64,000 nt of DNA. Origin: Streptomyces chumphonensis. GTDB taxonomy: Bacteria > Actinomycetota > Actinomycetes > Streptomycetales > Streptomycetaceae. This document shows, piece by piece, positions 35,613-43,208 of the stretch; the first letter of the stretch is position 1; the number at the start of each line of letters is the position of its first letter. The notes below the pieces were generated by a model. That model had not been told where the DNA came from. It worked only from the letters and a program-made list of their open reading frames with translations, and searched no databases. The stretch spans positions 124,001-188,000 of the forward strand of contig NZ_JACXYU010000009.1 of the NCBI RefSeq assembly GCF_014779715.1. The letters are read 5' to 3'. The translations under genes were made by a program, and so were the position numbers.

Positions 35613-35644
35613 CCCGGCCGCGCCCCGGGCGGGGTGCGGCCGGG
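35613..35644 (+). terminator. Terminator hairpin directly after mfd
   Basis: A 14-bp stem from CCCGGCCGC-G-CCCC and GGGG-T-GCGGCCGGG with a 4-base loop, starting at the base after the stop. Confidence 0.7.
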
Positions 35645-35650
35645 GCGTGT

Positions 35651-35688
35651 GCCGGAGGGAGCCTGCGGGGGTTCGGGCGCCCTCCGGC
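35651..35688 (-). terminator. Second hairpin in the mfd/lipoprotein convergent gap
   Basis: GCCGGAGGG (35651-35659) and CCCTCCGGC (35680-35688) pair perfectly around a 20-base loop. It lies 23 bases after the lipoprotein stop on the minus strand. Confidence 0.5.
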
Positions 35689-35711
35689 CGGGGAGGGGCG
35701 GGTGCCGGGCC

Positions 35712-36308
35712 TCAGAGCTCCAGGCTCCACTGGGCGGGTGCGGTGGTGAAGTCGATCAGTTCGACCTCCAGGTCGAGTACGCCGGCGTCGGCCGGGGCGT
35801 CGAACGCGTACTGGGCGGTGGCCTTCTTGCCGGGCAGCAGTTCGCCGGTGAAGCCGCCGCCGACGGAGTCGTCGTAGATCTCCTCGGCGGCCGTCCCGTC
35901 CTCGCCGGCGCGGGCGCTGACCATGATGAGGTCGGCGGAGACGTTCTCCTCGCCGGTGTTCTCCAGGGTGATGGTGACCTGGTGGGCCGTGTTGCCCTCG
36001 GTGTGGCCGACGGCGTACTCGTCCGGCTGGTAGGTCTCGGCCCCGGAGACGGTGATCTTGAGCCCGCTGTCGTAGACGGCGGTGTCCCCGGCGGCGTAGG
36101 AACCGCCGCCGTCCTTCTGGTCCGTGTCCTGGTCGCCGTCCCCGGCGCCGTCCCCGCCGTCACCCCCGGCTTCGCCCTGCGTGTCCTGGCTCGCGGGCGT
36201 CTCCTTGGTGGGCTCGTCCGGGCCGCAGGCGGTCAGGCCGCCGACCGCGAGGACGGCGGTGGTCACGGCGGCGACGAGCGTGCGGGTGCGGATGCTGTTC
36301 ACGGACAT
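35712..36308 (-). CDS. DUF4352-type lipoprotein
   Basis: A 198-residue secreted lipoprotein. It has a signal peptide with hydrophobic core LVAAVTTAVLAVGGL and lipobox LTAC at Cys28, then an acidic Gly/Asp-rich linker (about 35-68). A beta-sandwich follows (VTITLENTGEENVSADLIMV, then LLPGKKATAQYAF), the DUF4352/Telethonin-like pattern common in Gram-positive lipoproteins. Function is unknown; such domains often bind other envelope proteins. A GAGGGGT ribosome site precedes the ATG. The promoter on the minus strand is well defined (TTGACT-N17-TGTTAT) and lies inside a cluster of GTGAAC half-sites, so regulation is likely. Confidence 0.86.
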   Translation of the reverse strand: MSVNSIRTRTLVAAVTTAVLAVGGLTACGPDEPTKETPASQDTQGEAGGDGGDGAGDGDQDTDQKDGGGSYAAGDTAVYDSGLKITVSGAETYQPDEYAVGHTEGNTAHQVTITLENTGEENVSADLIMVSARAGEDGTAAEEIYDDSVGGGFTGELLPGKKATAQYAFDAPADAGVLDLEVELIDFTTAPAQWSLEL

Positions 36309-36356
36309 GGCTGTACCCCTCGAAATCGGTGACGGTCTGTGTCAGCGCGGTGCGCT

Positions 36357-36440
36357 GTGAACCGATGGGTCAATAACAACAGAGACTGTGAATCGAGTCA
36401 ACACGGTTCACATGTCTAGCGACGTTCACCGAGTGAACCG
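36357..36440. promoter_or_regulatory. Array of GTGAACCG/CGGTTCAC half-sites in a divergent intergenic region
   Basis: Five half-sites lie in 84 bases: GTGAACCG 36357-36364, GTGAATCG 36388-36395, CGGTTCAC 36404-36411, GTTCAC 36424-36429 and GTGAACCG 36433-36440. The last two form a perfect GTTCAC-CGA-GTGAAC palindrome; the second and third form an 8-8-8 inverted repeat with one mismatch. The array overlaps the minus-strand lipoprotein promoter and lies 66 bases upstream of the methylase-like gene start. The binding protein is not identified. Confidence 0.72.
36373..36401 (-). promoter_or_regulatory. Sigma-70 type promoter of the DUF4352 lipoprotein gene
   Basis: Read on the minus strand: TTGACT (36396-36401), a 17-base spacer, then TGTTAT (36373-36378). 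The region is AT-rich for this genome. One GTGAATCG half-site lies in the spacer and another just upstream, so a bound protein would block polymerase. Confidence 0.65.
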
Positions 36441-36506
36441 TTCCAAGAGGGCAACGGCCGGGTATGCTCGACCGACCGCAGCCAGGACGTGAGAGAGGCC
36501 GCTGAC

Positions 36507-38414
36507 GTGTCACAGAGCCCGCCGGACGTGCCCGAGGTGACGGCGGCCGGGATCGCCCGGCTCGCCGGGGTGGGACGTGCCGCCGTCAGCAACTGGCGCC
36601 GCCGCTACCCGCACTTCCCCCGGCCCGTGGGCGGCACCGAGACGAGCCCGACCTTCGCGCTGGCCGAGGTCGAGGCGTGGCTGCGGGCCCAGGGCAAGCT
36701 GGCCGAGGTCCCCCTGCGGGAGCGCGTGTGGCAGCGCGTCGAAGCCGATCCGGACGGCGCGGCGGAGGCCCTGGCCCGCGCCGGGGAACACCTCCTGCGG
36801 CACGCCCGGCCCGGCGGCCGGGCGCGCGACGCGGCGCGCGGCCCTGCGGCGGCGCAGGGCGGCGCAACGGCCGAGGAGACCGGCGCGACACGTGAACTGG
36901 ACGCCCTCGCCGAGGAGTCCGGCGCGGCCGACGCCTTCGCCTTCCTGCTCGCCCGCCACTTCGACGCCAACCCCCGCGCCCACACCCTCACCCCGCCGCC
37001 GGTCGCCGACCTCATGGCCGCGCTCGGCGGCCCCGCGACCACCGTCCTCGACCCCGCCTGCGGGTCCGGCGAGCTCCTGGCCGCCGCGCTGCGCGCCGCG
37101 CCCGGGGCCGACCCGGCCGTCGAGCTGTACGGGCAGGAGAACGACCCCGTCCTCGCCCGGCTGGCCGCCCTGCGCCTGACGCTGTGCGGCACTCCGCCGC
37201 CGTCCGCCGTGCACATCCGCGACGAGGACGCGCTGCGCACACCGCCGGGCGAAGCGCCGGGTGTGGACGCCGTCCTGTGCCACCCGCCGTTCAACGAGCG
37301 CAACTGGGGCCACGACGAGCTGGTCTACGACCCGCGCTGGGAGTACGGCCTGCCCGCCCGCACCGAGTCCGAACTCGCCTGGGTGCAGCACGCCCTGGCC
37401 CGGCTGCGGCCCGGCGGCACGGCGGTGCTGCTGATGCCGCCCGCCGCCGCCTCGCGGCGCACCGGCCGCCGCGTGCGCGCCGCGCTGCTGCGCCGGGGCG
37501 CGCTGCGCGCCGTGGTCGCGCTGCCCGCCGGGGCCGCGCCGCCGCACAGCCTGCCGCTGCACCTGTGGGTGCTGCGGGCCCCCGGCGGGCCCGCGGCGGC
37601 GGACGCCCGGCTGCTCCTGGTCGACGCGGGCACCCGCCACCGGGCCGGCGGCCGCGAACCGCTGCCGTGGGACGAGCTGCACGCGACCGTCCGCACGGCC
37701 TGGCGGGCCTTCGACGCGGGCCGCCCGGTGCCCGAGGAGCCCGGCGTGTGCGGGACGCGCTCGGTCATCGACCTGCTCGACGACGACGTCGACCTGGCCC
37801 CCGCGCGGCACCTGCCGCCCGCCGGCGCCGCCGCCGACGCCCAGGGCCTCGCCGAGGTCGGCGGGGAACTGGAACGCACGCTGCGCCGCACCCTCGAACT
37901 CGCACCCGCCCCCGGGCCCGTGCCGGACGCCGGGACGCGGTGGACCCTGACCACCGTGGGCGAGCTGGCGCGCGGCGGCGCCGTGGAGGTCCGGGCGGGC
38001 GGCGCGGAGGGGGAACCCGTCGTGACGCGCGAGGGCGACGTCGTCATTCCCGTCCAGGGCCGGGGCGCCGCGTTCGTCGTCGAGCCCGACCGGGCCGGTC
38101 AGACACTGGCCAAGCCGCTCTACCTGCTGCGCCCCGAACCCGCCGCGCTGGACCCCTGGTTCCTCGCCGGCTTCCTGCGCTCGAGCGCCAACACCCGGCA
38201 GGCCAGCAGCTACGCCTCGACGGCCTCCCGCCTGGACGTGCGGCGGCTGCGCGTCCCCCGGCTCCCCCTGGAGGCGCAGCGCCCCTACGGCGAGCACTTC
38301 CGCCGCCTGGCCGCCTTCGAGACGGCCCTGCGGCTCGCCGGGGAGCTGGGCGAGCGGCTGGTGCAGGGTCTGTACGACGCGCTCGCCGAGGGCACCGCAC
38401 AACCCCCCGGCTGA
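36507..38414 (+). CDS. HTH + N6-methylase-like protein with altered motif IV (orphan, HsdM/HsdS-like)
   Basis: A 635-residue protein from GTG 36507 (GAGAGAGG 8 bases upstream; GTG 36489 is the alternative). Residues about 12-60 form a helix-turn-helix (VTAAGIARLAGVGRAAVSNWRRRYPHFP). Residues about 140-330 are a methylase core with SAM motif I DPACGSGELL. The catalytic motif IV reads CHPPFNERNW where active N6-adenine methylases have (N/D)PP(Y/F); here the first residue is His. The C-terminal part resembles a target-recognition/HsdS half (WFLAGFLRSSANTRQ, RRLRVPRLPLEAQ). No restriction or specificity gene is nearby. It may bind DNA without methylating, or act as a regulator. Conserved in Streptomyces, as far as I recall. 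Confidence 0.78.
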   Translation: MSQSPPDVPEVTAAGIARLAGVGRAAVSNWRRRYPHFPRPVGGTETSPTFALAEVEAWLRAQGKLAEVPLRERVWQRVEADPDGAAEALARAGEHLLRHARPGGRARDAARGPAAAQGGATAEETGATRELDALAEESGAADAFAFLLARHFDANPRAHTLTPPPVADLMAALGGPATTVLDPACGSGELLAAALRAAPGADPAVELYGQENDPVLARLAALRLTLCGTPPPSAVHIRDEDALRTPPGEAPGVDAVLCHPPFNERNWGHDELVYDPRWEYGLPARTESELAWVQHALARLRPGGTAVLLMPPAAASRRTGRRVRAALLRRGALRAVVALPAGAAPPHSLPLHLWVLRAPGGPAAADARLLLVDAGTRHRAGGREPLPWDELHATVRTAWRAFDAGRPVPEEPGVCGTRSVIDLLDDDVDLAPARHLPPAGAAADAQGLAEVGGELERTLRRTLELAPAPGPVPDAGTRWTLTTVGELARGGAVEVRAGGAEGEPVVTREGDVVIPVQGRGAAFVVEPDRAGQTLAKPLYLLRPEPAALDPWFLAGFLRSSANTRQASSYASTASRLDVRRLRVPRLPLEAQRPYGEHFRRLAAFETALRLAGELGERLVQGLYDALAEGTAQPPG

Positions 38415-38539
38415 CGGCGGCGGCCCGGGCGTCGTCCGGACCAAAGGACCGATCCGCGGACCCCCGTCCGCATGCCCCTGTCGCGCCGATACCCTCAGCT
38501 CCTACCCTTGCACGGCACGCGAAGGACGGGAGCATCGAG

Positions 38540-39181
38540 ATGTACGGCCCGGTCGCACCACCGAATCCACCGCCGTACCGCCGGGGCCCCGGCGGTACGG
38601 CGATCGTGGTGCGGCTGCTGTTCGCGTCCTTCCCCGTCTGGTCGCTGGGAATGCTGGCATGGGTGCCGTCCCTGCGCTTCGCCGTGCTGCGCCGCCGTCC
38701 GCTGGACTGGGCCGTGTTCGCGCTGTTCCTCGCGCTGAGCGTGCTGGAGATCGTGCTGGCCCTCACCACGCCCGACGACCCCGACTCCGATCTCGGCGCG
38801 GCGATGGGCGGGTTCGCCCTCGCACTGATCATCGGCGCGACGACGCACGCGGTCCTCGCCGACCGCTTCCCCCGGCCGCCCGCTCCGTACGCCGGATACG
38901 CCCCCTACCCGCCGCCGCCCGCCGCCGGCGGTCACCCCGGCGCTCCGCCGGCCACGGCGGCCGGGTACGGCTACCCCGGCCCCGTGCCGCCGCCCGGCCC
39001 GGCCGCCCCGCACCAGCAGCCGACCGTGTACGCGCCCCCGCCGGGGCCGCCCTCGGCCCCCACGCCGCCGCCCGCCCCCACGCCGCCGCCGGGGCGACCC
39101 GCCCCGCCCGCCCGGATGCGGCAGGTGGCGTCCGAACTCGACGAGCTGGACGCCCTGCTGCGCAAGCGGGACGGCCGGTGA
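38540..39181 (+). CDS. Proline-rich membrane protein upstream of the Ser/Thr kinase
   Basis: A 213-residue protein with two or three hydrophobic segments: VVRLLFASFPVWSLGMLAWV, WAVFALFLALSVLEIVLAL and GAAMGGFALALIIGATTHAV. A long Pro/Tyr/Gly/Ala-rich tail follows (YAGYAPYPPPPAAGG, PPAPTPPPGRPAPP), ending in a short charged helix VASELDELDALLRKRDGR. The tail could contact signalling partners. Its stop overlaps the kinase start (GTGA), so the two are co-translated and may work as membrane anchor and kinase (inference). I know no specific function. Confidence 0.75.
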   Translation: MYGPVAPPNPPPYRRGPGGTAIVVRLLFASFPVWSLGMLAWVPSLRFAVLRRRPLDWAVFALFLALSVLEIVLALTTPDDPDSDLGAAMGGFALALIIGATTHAVLADRFPRPPAPYAGYAPYPPPPAAGGHPGAPPATAAGYGYPGPVPPPGPAAPHQQPTVYAPPPGPPSAPTPPPAPTPPPGRPAPPARMRQVASELDELDALLRKRDGR

Positions 39182-40467
39182 TCGGCCGCGTCATCGCGGG
39201 CCGCTACGAGCTGACCGAGCCGCTCGGCAAGGGCGCGATGGGCCAGGTGTGGGGCGGCCACGACCGGGGGCTCGGCGGGCGCCGCGTGGCGGTCAAGCTC
39301 ATGCACTCCGGGCACCTGGCCTCGCTCTCCGGCAGCGCCGACCCGGAGGAGCTGCGCGAGCGGTTCGAGCGCGAGTGCCGCGTCACGGCGCAGATGGACC
39401 ACCCCCACCTCGTCACCGTCTTCGACGCCGGACGGGACGACGACGAGCTGTTCCTCGTCATGCAGCGGCTTGAGGGCAGCGACCTGGCCGACCACCTCGC
39501 CGAGAACGCGCCCTACCCCTGGCAGTGGGCCGTGGCCGTCGCCGCGCAGCTGTGCTCGGCCCTCGTGGCCGTGCACGCCGTGCGCATCGTGCACCGGGAC
39601 CTGAAGCCGGGCAACGTCATCGTGCGTCCCGAGGGGCGGGTGGTCGTCCTCGACCTGGGCATCGCCGCCGTCGGCTCCGCCGCCGACACCCGGCTCACCC
39701 GCACCGGCGCGCTCATCGGCACCCCCGTCTACATGGCCCCCGAGCAGGCCATCGGCACCGCGCCCGTGGGCCCGGCCGCCGACCTCTACGCCCTCGGCGG
39801 CATGCTCTACGAGCTGCTCACCGGCCGGGTGCCCTTCGAAGCGCCCGAGGCGGCCGGGCTGCTGTACAAGAAGCTGCACGAACAACCGCTCCCGGTCAGG
39901 GAGTTGCGCCCGGAGACGCCGCCGGTGCTGGCGGACCTCGTGCACCGGCTGCTGCACAAGGACCCGCAGGGCCGTCCGGGCGACGCCCACGAGGTCTACG
40001 AGGAGCTGGCCCCGCTCCTGCCCGGCCCCGGTGCCCCCGGCCCGGCCCTGCCGCTGGACCCGACCGGGCCCTTCCGCCGTCCCGTCGCGCCCTGGCCGCC
40101 GCGCCCGGCCCCGCCGCCGCGCGACGCGGTACCCGGCTTCGGACCACCACCGCCCACCGGGCTCGCGGCCACCCTGGAGGAGGTGCGCCGACTGCTCTCC
40201 TTCGGCGCGTACGCGCGCGTGGCGGACCTGCTGGGCGCCGCGCTGCCCGCCGCCGTCGCCGAGCACGGCGCGTCCTCGCCCATCGTGCGGAGCCTGCGCA
40301 AGCAGTACGCGGTGACGCTGATGGAGGCCGGCCACCACGCCCGCGCGCTGCCGGAGATCTCCCGGCTGATCGCGGAGTACGCGGCCGAACGCGGGCCGCA
40401 CGACCCCGTGGTCACCCAGCTCCTCCAGGACGAGGCGATCTGCCGCCGCTACCTGACCCACGGCTGA
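39178..40467 (+). CDS. Cytosolic Ser/Thr protein kinase with TPR-like C-terminus
   Basis: A 429-residue Hanks-type kinase. The kinase domain spans residues 5-275: glycine loop LGKGAMGQVW, VAVKLM (ATP lysine), catalytic loop HRDLKPGN, DLG in place of DFG, and YMAPEQ. No transmembrane helix or PASTA repeats follow. A Pro-rich linker leads to about 100 helical residues (FGAYARVADLLGAALPA, GHHARALPEISRLIAEYAA) with TPR-like character. The start is GTG 39178, overlapping the membrane protein stop. Substrates are unknown. The T-x-L repeats of the deaminase polyprotein (21205-23559) are only one speculative target. Confidence 0.9.
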   Translation: MIGRVIAGRYELTEPLGKGAMGQVWGGHDRGLGGRRVAVKLMHSGHLASLSGSADPEELRERFERECRVTAQMDHPHLVTVFDAGRDDDELFLVMQRLEGSDLADHLAENAPYPWQWAVAVAAQLCSALVAVHAVRIVHRDLKPGNVIVRPEGRVVVLDLGIAAVGSAADTRLTRTGALIGTPVYMAPEQAIGTAPVGPAADLYALGGMLYELLTGRVPFEAPEAAGLLYKKLHEQPLPVRELRPETPPVLADLVHRLLHKDPQGRPGDAHEVYEELAPLLPGPGAPGPALPLDPTGPFRRPVAPWPPRPAPPPRDAVPGFGPPPPTGLAATLEEVRRLLSFGAYARVADLLGAALPAAVAEHGASSPIVRSLRKQYAVTLMEAGHHARALPEISRLIAEYAAERGPHDPVVTQLLQDEAICRRYLTHG

Positions 40468-40551
40468 CCCACGGCTGACCCACTGCCGACCCGCGCCGCG
40501 CCGCCCGGCCGGGTGAGCGGGTGGCGCGCGACGGTCGGCGCTTCGCACGTC

Positions 40552-40573
40552 GTACGCACGAAGTTCACCCGGA
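40552..40573 (+). promoter_or_regulatory. PHO-box-like element upstream of the GT2 gene
   Basis: Unit GTTCACCCGGA (40563-40573) matches the PhoP direct-repeat consensus (first seven bases GTTCACC) very well. The preceding unit GTACGCACGAA (40552-40562) matches weakly. It lies about 105 bases before the GTG start. This is the weakest of four such elements in the polysaccharide locus. Confidence 0.5.
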
Positions 40574-40676
40574 ATCCGCCCGTTGGGCACGCCGGGGCCG
40601 TCGGACGGTTCTACCGTGCGGCGCGGAAGGCGTGCGCAGACCGCCTCCCACCCTGACCGCTCCACCGGGAAGCCAC

Positions 40677-41645
40677 GTGCCCAAGCTCTCAGTGATCGTC
40701 CCCTGCCACGACGTGCGGGACTTCGTTCCGGACACCCTCCGCAGCCTCGCCCGCAACGCGGGCCCGGACACGGAGTTCCTCCTGGTCGACGACGGCTCGC
40801 AGGACGCCACCGGCGACCTGCTGGAGCGCGCCGCACCGGACATCGGCCGGGCCAGAGTCCTGCGGCACGAGACCAACCGGGGCATCTCCCAGGCACGCAA
40901 CACCGGGATCGACGCGGCGCGCGGCGACTACCTCACCTTCCTGGACGGCGACGACTGGTACGCGCCCGGCTACCTGGACGCGCTCCTGGCCGCCGCCCGG
41001 CGCCTGGACTGCGACTTCGTGCGCACCGACCACGTCCAGGTGACCGGCCGGACGCGCGTGGTCCACCGGGCGCCCGCGCCGCGCCGCGACGTCGCCCTCT
41101 CCCCGCGCGACGCGATCGCGCCGCCGTCGATGAAGACGATGGTGGACTACCCGTTCGTGTGGGCCGGGATCTACCGCCGTGCCCTCTTCGACGACGGGTT
41201 GCGGTTCGTGCCCAGTCTGCGCACGGCCGAGGACCGCGTCTTCACCTGGCAACTGCACCTGCGGGCCGCGTCGTTCGCCGCCGTCGGGCTGCACGGGGTG
41301 TTCTACCGGCGCGGCGTGGCGACGTCCCTGACCCAGATCGGGGACGAGCGGCAGCTCGACTTCCTGCCCGCCCACGACCGCATCCTCGCGGAGGTCGCCG
41401 CCCACGCCGAGGCCGACCGCTTCCTGCCCAAGATCGTGCGCACCTACTGCGCCATGATCGCCTTCCACGTCGGCGGCGCCGCCCGCTACGACGCGCACAC
41501 GACGCGCAGGCTGCGCACGGAGGCCGGGGCGGCGCTGCGCGCCATGCCCGCCGACGTGCTGGAGGACGTGCTGGCCGTCCTGGACGTCAAGCGGGCCGGC
41601 CTGCTGAGGCGCCTGCTGGGACGCGGCGTCGGAAAGGCGGCGTGA
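40677..41645 (+). CDS. Family 2 glycosyltransferase
   Basis: A 322-residue inverting GT-A enzyme. Motifs: KLSVIVPCHDVRDFVPDTL at the start, LLVDDGSQDATG (nucleotide-binding), ARNTGIDAARGDYLTFLDGDDWYAPGYL with the DxD-like LDGDD, and the C-terminal FVWAGIYRRALF. It transfers a sugar from a nucleotide sugar to a growing glycan. GTG 40677 is preferred (GGGAAG 4-5 bases upstream); the longer frame to 40521 is implausible. Its stop overlaps the next gene start (GTGA). It opens the polysaccharide locus behind a PHO-box-like element. Confidence 0.92.
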   Translation: MPKLSVIVPCHDVRDFVPDTLRSLARNAGPDTEFLLVDDGSQDATGDLLERAAPDIGRARVLRHETNRGISQARNTGIDAARGDYLTFLDGDDWYAPGYLDALLAAARRLDCDFVRTDHVQVTGRTRVVHRAPAPRRDVALSPRDAIAPPSMKTMVDYPFVWAGIYRRALFDDGLRFVPSLRTAEDRVFTWQLHLRAASFAAVGLHGVFYRRGVATSLTQIGDERQLDFLPAHDRILAEVAAHAEADRFLPKIVRTYCAMIAFHVGGAARYDAHTTRRLRTEAGAALRAMPADVLEDVLAVLDVKRAGLLRRLLGRGVGKAA

Positions 41646-43072
41646 CCGTGGCACCCACGACAAAGGCGGGCACAGCGCGCCCGCAGATCTTCGAGGTCTC
41701 CACCCTCTACGGCGCCGCGACCCTCGCCGCCGCCCTGGACGCCGGCCTGTTCGGCCCGGCCGCCGCCGCCCGGCGGGTGCTCGTGGTGTCCCACAACGCC
41801 CCCGTGCCCGAGACGGCGGGCCGGCTTCAGGACATGGCCGGCTGGGAGGGCATCGCCGCCCGGTTCGACCTCGTCGTCGACTGGAACGACACCATCCGCC
41901 CGCTGCACCCCGCCGACTGGTCGCCCGCCGACCAGGACAACCCGCTGTGGCAGCGGATGTTCCGCCGGGCGTGGGACCTGGGTGACGGCGTGGCCGACCT
42001 CGTCGTGGAGTCGGTGCACGTGAACCCGGCCGCCGCGCTCGCCGGGATCTTCGCCGACGCCGACGTGCACGTCTACGCCGACGGGTTGATGAGCTACGGA
42101 CCGACGCGCGATCCGCTGCCCGCCGCGACGGCCGCCCGCATCCGGCGGCTGCTGCACCTGGACCTCGTGCCGGGCCTGCGCCCGCTGCTGCTGTCCGAGT
42201 ACGGCGTCCCGGCCGAGCCCGTCCCGGACGCGGCCTTCCGCGCCGTGCTCGACACGATGACGGCGAGCGCCCCACCGGACGCGGGCGTGCCCGAGGACGA
42301 GGGCCGACGGCCGGGCGCGGTGCTGCTGGGCCAGTACCTCGCCGCCCTCGGCATCCTCACCGCGGACGAGGAGGAGGAACTGCACGCCCGCATGCTGCGG
42401 GCGGCGGCCGCCGCGGGGCACACGACCGTGCTGTTCAAGCCGCACCCCACGGCGCCCGCGCGCTACTCCCGCGCCCTGGAGAAGGCCGCCGCGGACTGCG
42501 GGGTGGAGCTGCTGGTGCCGACCACGCCGCTGCTGGCCGAGGCCGTCTTCGGACGCTGCCGGCCCCGGCTCGTCGTCGGCTGCTTCTCCACGGCGCTGCT
42601 GACCGCCTCGACCTACTACGGCATCCCCGTCGCCCGGATCGGCACGGCACCCCTGCTGGACCGGCTGACGCCCTACCAGAACAGCAACCGGGTGCCGCTG
42701 ACCCTGGTCGACGCCCTCCTCCCGGACCTGGAGGCGGGCACCGCCCCGGACGCCGCCCCGGACGCCGCCGCGCCGTGCCCGGTGGCCGGGCCGGTCGCGG
42801 ACGTCGAAGCGCTGGTGCGCACCGTCGGGTACTGCATGCAGCCCCGGCAGTACCCGGGGCTGCGCGCCGGGGCGGAGGCGTGGCTGGCCGAGCACTTCGG
42901 CCCCGGCACGCTGCGCTACTTCAAGCGGCGCAGGCTCACGAGCCTGGAGCTGCCGGGCGGCCTGGCCCCGGCCGGTGGCCGCTTCCCCGGAACCGGCCCG
43001 GCGCTGCGCGTCGCCCGGCGGGTGAAGCGCGCGGCGACGCGCCGGGCGGGGCGTTCAAGGGGCCGGGAGTGA
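41642..43072 (+). CDS. Polysialyltransferase-like glycosyltransferase (capsular-type)
   Basis: A 476-residue protein of the polysialyltransferase/CPS type. Seen segments: EVSTLYGAATLAAALDAG, LVVSHNAPVPE, and ADADVHVYADGLMSYGPTR. The donor-binding half has TVLFKPHPTAP (an HP motif found in sialyltransferases of the GT52/PST type), LVPTTPLLAEAVF, and VVGCFSTALLTASTYYGIPV. Such enzymes build sialic-acid-like or Kdn polymers. The GTG start overlaps the GT2 stop. The C-terminus is basic (RVARRVKRAATRRAGR), perhaps for membrane contact. Confidence 0.8.
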   Translation: MTVAPTTKAGTARPQIFEVSTLYGAATLAAALDAGLFGPAAAARRVLVVSHNAPVPETAGRLQDMAGWEGIAARFDLVVDWNDTIRPLHPADWSPADQDNPLWQRMFRRAWDLGDGVADLVVESVHVNPAAALAGIFADADVHVYADGLMSYGPTRDPLPAATAARIRRLLHLDLVPGLRPLLLSEYGVPAEPVPDAAFRAVLDTMTASAPPDAGVPEDEGRRPGAVLLGQYLAALGILTADEEEELHARMLRAAAAAGHTTVLFKPHPTAPARYSRALEKAAADCGVELLVPTTPLLAEAVFGRCRPRLVVGCFSTALLTASTYYGIPVARIGTAPLLDRLTPYQNSNRVPLTLVDALLPDLEAGTAPDAAPDAAAPCPVAGPVADVEALVRTVGYCMQPRQYPGLRAGAEAWLAEHFGPGTLRYFKRRRLTSLELPGGLAPAGGRFPGTGPALRVARRVKRAATRRAGRSRGRE

Positions 43073-43116
43073 CGCGGAGTTGAACGTCGCATGACGGCCT
43101 GGTGCGTTCGTCGCCG

Positions 43117-43149
43117 GGTCGGTCGTCGTTCATCACCGGTACACCCGTG
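43117..43149 (+). promoter_or_regulatory. PHO-box-like direct repeats upstream of the GT29 gene
   Basis: Three abutting 11-nt units: GGTCGGTCGTC, GTTCATCACCG, GTACACCCGTG. The second and third match G(G/T)TCAYYYR(G/C)G well. The element ends 60 bases before the ATG, at the right distance to sit next to a promoter. Confidence 0.65.
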
Positions 43150-43208
43150 CTCCGTACGGTGCTTCCGTAACGCCCGGCGAAGCCGGGCGTATCGAGTCTT
43201 GGAGCATC

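Noticed and set aside
40460..40487. Tandem GACCCACGGCT repeat at the kinase stop
   Set aside because: Two short copies, likely a local duplication with no clear function.
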